Part shown: positions 8,504 to 14,508 of the stretch, one piece after another
Layout: every line of letters begins with the position of its first letter
Numbering within the stretch: position 1 is the first letter of the stretch
IMG/VR virus record: IMGVR_UViG_3300037493_000805
Span: 1-27,109 of that record
Length of the DNA: 27,109 nucleotides
Reading direction: 5' to 3' (one strand)
From: a virus
The notes under the pieces: model-generated
Told to the model about the DNA's origin: nothing
The model's database searches: none
The model's input: the letters and a program-made list of their open reading frames with translations, nothing else
Position numbers and translations under genes: made by a program

Positions 8504-8966
8504 CTTCTTTTTCTTTTACAGCTTTGCAAAACTTAACTACATCTTCATGATTAAATTCTGATTTGCAAACATTGTACATATATACTACAACTTGGACATT
8601 TTCCTTTAAGTATGGCTTAGAACTATCTATTCTATCTATAGAGGGTACCCAAGGATTTTTTGTATGAGATGAGCTATTTAGAGCTGTCTCAAGATCAAAT
8701 TTAATACCTGTTACTTCACAATAACCATTTTTAATTTTATCATATATCCAATTTGTACCAAAATCTGGTTCAGGCCAACCCATGACCTTTGCTCTTTTGC
8801 CAGCATTACCTCTCAGTCTTTGAGCTCTTAACTTATCGGGATTATTCTTTTCCCATTCTATTTTACTACATCTATTACATCTACTATTACCACCTTTAGC
8901 AAATAAAAGTTTGTCACCTTCTCGGTTACAGTCTATGCATTTTTGTAAAGTTGGTGTCTTAGCCAT
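8490..8966 (-). CDS. HNH-like endonuclease with N-terminal zinc finger (158 aa)
   Basis: A 158-residue protein. C10, C13, C30 and C33 form a two-CxxC zinc finger. Further on come 'GYCEVTG' (81-87) and 'PSIDRIDSSKPYLKENVQ' (108-125), then 'YNVCKSEF', the pattern of free-standing HNH-type nucleases in phages, with conserved D111-R-I-D114, N123 and N132/K135. H101 is the nearest upstream histidine; whether it serves as the HNH first histidine is unclear. Such genes are often homing endonucleases inserted among structural genes. It begins at a TAATG overlap with the 52-residue gene and overlaps the next gene by 14 bp, so it is fully built into the operon, unlike a recent insertion. Confidence 0.8.
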   Translation of the reverse strand: MAKTPTLQKCIDCNREGDKLLFAKGGNSRCNRCSKIEWEKNNPDKLRAQRLRGNAGKRAKVMGWPEPDFGTNWIYDKIKNGYCEVTGIKFDLETALNSSSHTKNPWVPSIDRIDSSKPYLKENVQVVVYMYNVCKSEFNHEDVVKFCKAVKEKEDGKV

Positions 8967-9124
8967 TACTTCTTAGATTTAGCTTTAATCTTTTTCTCCT
9001 GCTTTAACATTTCAGCAGTAGGCTTTTTGCCTGAACCTTTATTAGCACGGACATTATCCCAAAGACCTCTTTGAGATGTACTACCATCCTTGCGCTTAAG
9101 CGTAGGTTTACTTTTTGCAGCCAC
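8966..9124 (-). CDS. 52-residue basic phage protein with GTG start
   Basis: No in-frame ATG exists upstream of the conserved part, so the start is taken as GTG at 9124-9122. The frame then runs AAKSKPTLKRKDGSTS, continues with 'RGLWDNVRANKGSGKKPT' and ends in a Lys-rich helix, closing with TAATG into the HNH-like gene. The 'LWDN(V/I)RANKGSGKKPT' pattern is one I recognise from small proteins near phage virion genes; function unknown. The 5' end overlaps the preceding micro-gene by 17 bp in another frame. An alternative is expression by frameshift from that gene; GTG initiation is simpler. Confidence 0.72.
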   Translation of the reverse strand: MAAKSKPTLKRKDGSTSQRGLWDNVRANKGSGKKPTAEMLKQEKKIKAKSKK

Positions 9125-9239
9125 AGCCTTGTTTCTTAGTAGGGTAACTAGATGTCAAAGCCCCGCCTTGTTTATAGGCAGGGGACTTTGAAGCACCAAT
9201 TAGTTTACTAGCTTCTTTTTTATCTAGTATGGTATTCAT
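9108..9239 (-). CDS. 43-residue GG-box micro-protein
   Basis: The ATG at 9239-9237 comes directly after the stop of the 64-residue gene (one-base gap). The protein begins MNTILDKKEASKLIGASKS, contains 'YKQGGALTSSY' and ends 'KKQGCGCKK'. The YKQGG box matches those in neighbouring basic proteins. A GC-rich hairpin (9158-9190) lies inside the coding sequence. Too short for a fold assignment; its packing between genes and shared box support that it is real. Confidence 0.68.
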   Translation of the reverse strand: MNTILDKKEASKLIGASKSPAYKQGGALTSSYPTKKQGCGCKK

Positions 9240-9240
9240 C

Positions 9241-9435
9241 TTAGCAATATTTTCTCTTAGGCATAGCCAATGGTTTGTTTACACCTCCAGAAGATTTACC
9301 GGCAGATACCTTAGTAGCTTTAAGTGGTGCGTTAACGTGACCTGATGATTTACCTAATGAAGTAGGAGTATAGTTAAATACTGACTTGCTATTTGGATTA
9401 GATTTTCCACCAATCCCTTTTCCTGAAGCTTTCAT
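9241..9435 (-). CDS. 64-residue Gly/Ser/Lys-rich small protein
   Basis: A low-complexity basic protein with two related halves: 'LGKSSGHVNAPLKATKVS' and 'AGKSSGGVNKPLAMPKRK' share GKSSG-x-VN-x-PL, an internal repeat about 20 residues apart. It ends KRKYC with a C-terminal cysteine. It is 19 bp after the 304-residue basic gene and one base before the next micro-gene. An A-rich leader precedes the ATG. Function unknown; it belongs by composition to the local basic-protein cluster. Confidence 0.72.
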   Translation of the reverse strand: MKASGKGIGGKSNPNSKSVFNYTPTSLGKSSGHVNAPLKATKVSAGKSSGGVNKPLAMPKRKYC

Positions 9436-9454
9436 AATATATTATTATTTACGT

Positions 9455-10369
9455 TTAACATTTTTTACCTTTCATTGAACCACCTTTTTTCATAGACTTC
9501 ATCATAGAAGCAGGAGTTGATGGTCCAGCTTTACGTACAGCTTTTGGAGGTCTAACAGTATTACCGGGACGAACTGCTGGTGTCATAGAAGGACCATACG
9601 GTTGTCTCATATCAGATGCACTTTGCTTTGGGCCTCTAATGCTACGTGGAGGCTTCATACCAGTAGTCATTCCACCAGCTTGATATTTCTTAACCGATCC
9701 ACCGTGTTTTTTAAATAAAAAGTTATAACCCGCATCAAAAGCATCACCAGCATAACCAGCTTTTCTTTTACCGGTCTTGTATGCTTCCTCAACTATAGCT
9801 TTTGCTTTGTTATAAGCCTCATCTTTAATTGCTTTACCGGTATTGTATGCACCTTCTACAATTTCACGTGCACTATAGTCAAGAGGATTTTTACTCATGC
9901 TTCCATCAGCAAGACCTTTTTTCTGTGCCGGAGCTGGTTTAGGAACTTCCTGAGCTGGTTTACCATTATCTTTAAATTTAACACCTGGCTTACCTGCTGA
10001 TACTTTTTTCTTAACAGGAGCTGATTTCTTCACTGGAGCTTTAGCTGGAGTTACTGAACGAGGAGGGCTTGACTTTGGAAAATTAACAGCTGGTGATTTA
10101 ATGATTGATTTTGTCTCTTCAGCTGTTTTGAACTTTGGTTCAATCTTAGTCATTCCCTTAGGTTCTAACTTTGTTGCAGGTTGCTTGTTAGCTCTTGTTG
10201 CAACTTTGTCGTTAATCTTGTTAACTTTGGTAGCTGTTCTAGCAGCTATTTTATCTACTTTAGCAGTAGTTTTTAAAGTACGGGCATCTTGGCGATTTGC
10301 AGTTCTTGCAGTGCGGATAACCTGTCTAGATGCTTGACGGGCCGCTCTTACTGGATTTTTTGGAGGCAT
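9455..10369 (-). CDS. Very basic low-complexity protein with GG boxes (304 aa)
   Basis: A 304-residue protein. Residues 1-75 are Arg/Ala/Thr/Lys-rich heptad-like repeats ('RQASRQVIRTARTANRQDA'), probably helical and DNA-binding by charge. Residues 80-150 are Pro/Lys/Ala-rich ('KAPVKKSAPVKKKVSAGK'), resembling histone-H1-like tails. A helical repeat follows at about 165-205 ('AYNTGKAIKDEAYNKAKAI'). Then come KKHGGSVKKYQAGG (near 220), a Pro/Arg-rich part and a C-terminal 'MKKGGSMKGKKC'. It lies 33 bp after the 337-residue gene. A nucleoid-like packaging or virion-internal protein is plausible, but no direct evidence exists. Confidence 0.78.
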   Translation of the reverse strand: MPPKNPVRAARQASRQVIRTARTANRQDARTLKTTAKVDKIAARTATKVNKINDKVATRANKQPATKLEPKGMTKIEPKFKTAEETKSIIKSPAVNFPKSSPPRSVTPAKAPVKKSAPVKKKVSAGKPGVKFKDNGKPAQEVPKPAPAQKKGLADGSMSKNPLDYSAREIVEGAYNTGKAIKDEAYNKAKAIVEEAYKTGKRKAGYAGDAFDAGYNFLFKKHGGSVKKYQAGGMTTGMKPPRSIRGPKQSASDMRQPYGPSMTPAVRPGNTVRPPKAVRKAGPSTPASMMKSMKKGGSMKGKKC

Positions 10370-10402
10370 TGTTTTAAATATATATTGTTTATACTAAGTT
10401 AC

Positions 10403-11416
10403 TTAAGAATTCCAATACTTTTCTACTTTTTTTGTAATATCTTGAAGAAGCTCATCATTCAATGGGTTCTTAAGATACTCTACTACATCCACTTGACTTC
10501 TACCTAATAACGCTGAGTTATCTTTATGGTAGATAAATCCATCAACCTTTGTAATAATAATCTTATAGTATGTAGCATCTTTAACCATAGCACGTAACTT
10601 CAACGTCTCCATATCTAATCCCGATGCATCCAAAAACATTTGAGCTGCGCGGTTAGAATTCTTCTCTGTACCATCTCCATTAATAAAGCCGTCCATGTTA
10701 TCATAAACAACATCATTAGATGTAGATTTCTTATACTGTATGCCTGCGATGTCTACAACTTTAGCTATAAAAAGAAGCTTATTTGTATTTTTATCAAACA
10801 ACTTCTGTAACTCAGACAATGCCTTGTTACGAAGTTTCTTGCTTTCAGTCTTACTAGATACTGTATCTTCAAACTTATCTAAAAAGAACTTAGGCGATTT
10901 GTGACGTGAACGGGCATCTTCATAGCTCTTAGCAATAATACTGAATCCTCCAGCATTAATAGCGTGAAGCTTGATCAAATCATATGGATCTGTTGGATCT
11001 AAAAAGATAGGATCATTACCACACTTCATGTCAATCTTTCCCCAGAACTCATCATTATCTGGGCGTAACAACTGCACTTTATTCCAGAAGTCTTTATCTT
11101 CTATGTCTATCATGTTAGCAGCTAGAATCTTTTCTAATTCTGCAACAGTAGTTCTAATTTCTTTAACCTTTGCTTCACGTAGTTCGGGATCTGGAATGTT
11201 TCTCACATCTGGAGCAAATTCATTAAGACCTGTAACATAACGCTTGATACCGTTGTTCTCAAGACATGCTAGTTGTTCATAATGGGTTACTCCTTCAAAT
11301 AATGATAGTCCGTATTTCTCAAGACCCATGTTTGCTAAGTTTCCGTCAAAGTACGGTTTCACAGCTACCGATGTACGTTTAGAATTGTGTTTAGTTTCTA
11401 CAAGTGTAAAGCTCAT
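10403..11416 (-). CDS. Conserved virion-associated protein next to major capsid gene (337 aa)
   Basis: A 337-residue mixed alpha/beta soluble protein (MSFTLVETKHNSKRTSVAV...). I do not recognise a family with certainty. It has 'DKFEDTVSSKTESKK' and 'IITKVDGFIYHKDN' and ends KKVEKYWNS; no nuclease, protease or transmembrane motif is apparent. It begins 45 bp beyond the capsid-gene terminator, with the A-rich leader TAAAAACAAAAACC before the ATG, so it may be read through at reduced level or from a weak promoter. Position suggests a minor capsid, decoration or portal-vertex protein. Confidence 0.75.
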   Translation of the reverse strand: MSFTLVETKHNSKRTSVAVKPYFDGNLANMGLEKYGLSLFEGVTHYEQLACLENNGIKRYVTGLNEFAPDVRNIPDPELREAKVKEIRTTVAELEKILAANMIDIEDKDFWNKVQLLRPDNDEFWGKIDMKCGNDPIFLDPTDPYDLIKLHAINAGGFSIIAKSYEDARSRHKSPKFFLDKFEDTVSSKTESKKLRNKALSELQKLFDKNTNKLLFIAKVVDIAGIQYKKSTSNDVVYDNMDGFINGDGTEKNSNRAAQMFLDASGLDMETLKLRAMVKDATYYKIIITKVDGFIYHKDNSALLGRSQVDVVEYLKNPLNDELLQDITKKVEKYWNS

Positions 11417-11456
11417 AATGTTGGTTTTTGTTTTTATTGGTTTTTGTAAAGGTAGT

Positions 11457-11484
11457 AAAAAGGGGGAGATTTGACCCTCCCCCT
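11457..11484 (-). terminator. Rho-independent terminator after major capsid gene
   Basis: In minus-strand RNA, AGGGGGAG (11484-11477) pairs perfectly with CUCCCCCU (11468-11461) around an 8-nt loop and is followed by a UUUU tract. The hairpin begins 20 bp after the capsid stop codon. Placement directly after the capsid gene is common for limiting expression of downstream genes. Confidence 0.9.
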
Positions 11485-11503
11485 GTTTACAGATTATTTT
11501 TGA

Positions 11504-13123
11504 TTAGAATGATCCACCAGTAACTGGGTTACGCATAACAATCTTCAATACTTTGGTCGGGTCTTTAACCCAGATCGCAGGCATGTTTTGTGTCATGTAT
11601 ACACGGTATCCATTGAATTGTCCAGAAGACGCAAAGCCTTGGCTACGTCCCATGTAATCCATAGTTCCGTTTTGGTACCACCATTTCAATTGATTATCCC
11701 AAGATAATTTCAACAAGAAGATGTTGTCATTAGTATTGTCTGTGATATCAAAGATAATGAATGAGTAAGAAGACAATGGGAAACCATCAATGATTGGGTT
11801 TTCAATGTCGTTAGTATGCAAGTTGTCAAACGCTGGATTCAACACAAACTTAACGTTAGCCAAGAATGGAATAACATAAGAAGTGTAAGCAAATCCAAAG
11901 TTCAAGTCCATACCTTTACCAGTGATTGCTCCGATGTCAGCAGCTTGGATCAACAATCCAGAAGCCATTGCTTCACGTGAGATCGCACTGTTAACCATAC
12001 GCATACCACCCATACCAGTTTGAACAACTAACTGACGCTTAGGATCTGGTCCTTGGAAGTCAACCTTACCAGCGTAGAAGTTATAAATCTCTGAACGGAA
12101 CAAATCCAAGTTAAAGTTAGCCTTGTTATAGATGCGCTTGAATGAGTTATCCAATTGCTTCCAAAGACCCACTGATAAACGGATGTCATCTGGACCGTCT
12201 TGACGTACACGTCCACCTTGTCCCCACATTAAGTAGGTCTCAATGTCAGTAGCTACTTTACTCAAGTGAGCTGCTTCCATTGCAGTTAAGAATGTACGAG
12301 ATAATGAACCATTGTCTACAGCACGCTTAACATAGTCCTTACCCATACGTGATACCATAGTCTCAAGACTAGATACAGATGGATCAGAATTTTTGTCAAA
12401 GTTACGCCAGATCTCTACTACAGGTACAGTACCATCTGCATTCATTCCACCTTTGATCATAAGATCAGCGCGAGAAGAAATAGAATAGTGTACGTGTGCT
12501 TCTGCTCCTCCTACGAAGTTGTAGAATTCACGGAAACCAGTAGCAGTTACAATGTCAGAGAAACGCTCTCCGTACTCTCCACGAGCAGAACCTTTACGGA
12601 AGATCTTAGTTCCAGGAGCTAAGATGCTTGTGTCAAGACCAAAAGTAGAGTCATTGTTTACCAATTGTACAGTGTACAAGAAACCATCTCCTAAAGGGAT
12701 AATGTCTTCAGTTGGTACAATGTACATCTCAGCACCGTTGTACTTGTCATAAGTGATAATGTCACCATGTCCAAATTCTCTACGAGACATTTTGATCTGG
12801 AATGTTTGACCATCCTTACCTAAAGTATCGTTATCTGTTAGGATGTCATCAACAATGTAAGGAAGATCCATTACAATTGGCGTTTGCCATTTGTACTCTC
12901 CGCGAGCATTGTCAACATTAATTACGTTCTTTCCACCAAAGCTAGACATTTGGTACAAAGGCATTTCTACCTTTTGCGCCATTGCCCAAAGATCCACTGG
13001 TCCTAAGTCCATAGGTTCAGAATTCTTGAGCATGTTAACCAAGTGGTAAGAATCTACGTGTGAACTAGCTGCGTAGTTGGTATCTCGTAGAAATATACCG
13101 TTGTTTAAAACTGGAGTTGCCAT
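11504..13123 (-). CDS. Major capsid protein, HK97-fold type
   Basis: A 539-residue protein starting MATPVLNNGIFLRDTNYAA. Typical capsid traits are an N-terminal arm, a long mixed alpha/beta core with 'KYNGAEMYIVPTED' and 'GDGFLYTVQLV', and a late region 'FGFAYTSYVIPFLANVKF' before a hydrophobic C-terminal domain. The resemblance is to large Bacteroidota-phage capsid proteins. Position supports it: portal, acidic scaffold, then this gene, with an A-rich leader (AAACAAAAAAAAAC before ATG) and a strong terminator after the stop. There is no protease domain, and no N-terminal delta-domain can be told by eye. It should form the icosahedral shell. Confidence 0.88.
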   Translation of the reverse strand: MATPVLNNGIFLRDTNYAASSHVDSYHLVNMLKNSEPMDLGPVDLWAMAQKVEMPLYQMSSFGGKNVINVDNARGEYKWQTPIVMDLPYIVDDILTDNDTLGKDGQTFQIKMSRREFGHGDIITYDKYNGAEMYIVPTEDIIPLGDGFLYTVQLVNNDSTFGLDTSILAPGTKIFRKGSARGEYGERFSDIVTATGFREFYNFVGGAEAHVHYSISSRADLMIKGGMNADGTVPVVEIWRNFDKNSDPSVSSLETMVSRMGKDYVKRAVDNGSLSRTFLTAMEAAHLSKVATDIETYLMWGQGGRVRQDGPDDIRLSVGLWKQLDNSFKRIYNKANFNLDLFRSEIYNFYAGKVDFQGPDPKRQLVVQTGMGGMRMVNSAISREAMASGLLIQAADIGAITGKGMDLNFGFAYTSYVIPFLANVKFVLNPAFDNLHTNDIENPIIDGFPLSSYSFIIFDITDNTNDNIFLLKLSWDNQLKWWYQNGTMDYMGRSQGFASSGQFNGYRVYMTQNMPAIWVKDPTKVLKIVMRNPVTGGSF

Positions 13124-13146
13124 GTTTTTTTTTGTTTATTTAAGGG
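13124..13146 (-). promoter_or_regulatory. A-rich translation leader of the major capsid gene
   Basis: The minus-strand leader carries TAACCCTTAAA and then a nearly pure A stretch ending AAC-ATG. It has no Shine-Dalgarno site, matching Bacteroidota initiation by A-rich leaders. It shares the same 11-mer and layout with the leader of the 439-residue structural gene (5507-5527). Confidence 0.6.
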
Positions 13147-13155
13147 TTAGTTAAT

Positions 13156-14397
13156 TTATCTTTTAAAGAAGTTCCCCCCTCGAGAGATCTTTCTTTGTGT
13201 TGTTTCTTCTTTTTCAATTACTGGAGTACTGCTTGCCATCTTAGCTTGTTCAGTCTTAAGTTGACGTACTGTCTTCTCCACTTGTGCAGTTTTGCCTTGT
13301 TCTCTAATCTTAGCCTTATATCCCTCTGGATCAGCTAATAACCAAAGTGTTTCAGCAATAAGGTCATGTCTTGGTTCAACATACTGATATTTCTCTAGGA
13401 GGTGTCCTAGCATATTAGTTTGTTTACCAGAGATTGAAGGGTAGTTAGGTTGTACTAAACCTGTGTATAACAGACCTTGTACTTTCTTATCTAACTTGAT
13501 CCCGTTTACCTCACCTGCATTCAGAGTGTTATATACGTTCTGCATATATGCTTGAGCTGCATTCTGTTGTTGCTTACGCATGTTCTCCTGTTGAGTAAGC
13601 TTCTGAGCAACTACGTGCTCTTGCATCTTATCCAACTTTGGTTTGAACTTCATAGCTTTATTCTGCAGTTCGCCTCTGTCTTTCCATTCATAGATCTCTT
13701 CATCAATCTCCTCTTCATTACCAAAACTAGTAGCTCTTAGATATTCTCTAATGATGTGCTCCTGGTCTTTAGAATTAGTTGGATCTAATTGACGCGCTTC
13801 TTCTACTTCAGAAAGAATACGGAATAAACCTTTTAGATCTTCACCACCGTCTGCTACATATTTTGCAGCAACTTGTAGTTCTTCTGGTAAAGAATCAAAG
13901 AATTCTACTGGTGTAGTCTCACGGATCTTGTTCTCTCTTTCCACCATGTTGGCTTCCATAAGTTCTTCAAAATCCTTTATAGTATACTCATCTAATGATT
14001 TTTCATCATCAAATGGTACTATCTGTCCCTTCTCAATTAACTTATTGAAAAGTTCACTAACACCGCTCTTGTCAAGTTTAGGTCGCCCTGCTGTTGACTT
14101 CTTTGGTTCATCTTCAGTATCCGCAGGTGCTCCTAAGAACTCATCATCAAGTTCTTTAATAACAGCCGCAGGATTATCCTTAGGTTTTTTATCAGTTGAC
14201 TCAGTGTCCTCTTCATCTGTGTCATTGTCAATAAAGGAAAGGTCTGTTTTAACCTGAGTAAATATACTCGGTTTCTTAGCAGCCTCTGGGAGCATAACGT
14301 TTTCTGCACCCGGTGTACCTAGAAGTTCATCTAGATTCATTTCTACTTGTTCAATAGATGTTGTTTCTATTGGAGTTTTTGTTTCTTCAGTAGCCAT
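13156..14397 (-). CDS. Probable capsid scaffolding protein (413 aa, acidic)
   Basis: A 413-residue protein. The N-terminal half is strongly acidic and low-complexity (Glu/Asp/Thr-rich, 'DTDEEDTESTDKK'), followed by helical coiled-coil-like sections (about 215-300, Gln/Lys/Glu-rich) and a basic C-terminus (KISRGGNFFKR). An acidic, helical protein with a basic C-terminal hook, encoded between portal and major capsid, is the classic layout for a scaffold. No protease domain is present, so maturation would need another enzyme. It has an A-rich leader and lies in its own gap of 108 bp after the portal. Confidence 0.75.
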   Translation of the reverse strand: MATEETKTPIETTSIEQVEMNLDELLGTPGAENVMLPEAAKKPSIFTQVKTDLSFIDNDTDEEDTESTDKKPKDNPAAVIKELDDEFLGAPADTEDEPKKSTAGRPKLDKSGVSELFNKLIEKGQIVPFDDEKSLDEYTIKDFEELMEANMVERENKIRETTPVEFFDSLPEELQVAAKYVADGGEDLKGLFRILSEVEEARQLDPTNSKDQEHIIREYLRATSFGNEEEIDEEIYEWKDRGELQNKAMKFKPKLDKMQEHVVAQKLTQQENMRKQQQNAAQAYMQNVYNTLNAGEVNGIKLDKKVQGLLYTGLVQPNYPSISGKQTNMLGHLLEKYQYVEPRHDLIAETLWLLADPEGYKAKIREQGKTAQVEKTVRQLKTEQAKMASSTPVIEKEETTQRKISRGGNFFKR

Positions 14398-14450
14398 TTT
14401 GTTTGTTGGTTTTTTAGTCTACAATAATAATATACGTAAAAGTAGTGGTT

Positions 14451-14508
14451 TAAACTTTAGAAATTGATGCAATCTTTTTTTTAATCGCTATACTATAACT
14501 AAAGTTTA
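14451..14508. repeat. 10-bp inverted repeat at the portal/scaffold junction
   Basis: TAAACTTTAG (14451-14460) and CTAAAGTTTA (14499-14508) are perfect inverted copies 38 bp apart. The second overlaps the portal stop codon. The 108-bp gap has no good TAnnTTTG promoter; near matches such as TATTATTG are weak. The repeat could be a weak RNA stem or a regulator site. Confidence 0.55.

Noticed and set aside
9108-9124. Classic -1 frameshift site at the micro-gene overlap
   Set aside because: The downstream frame is +1 relative to the first, so a -1 slip on CAAAAAG would not reach it.
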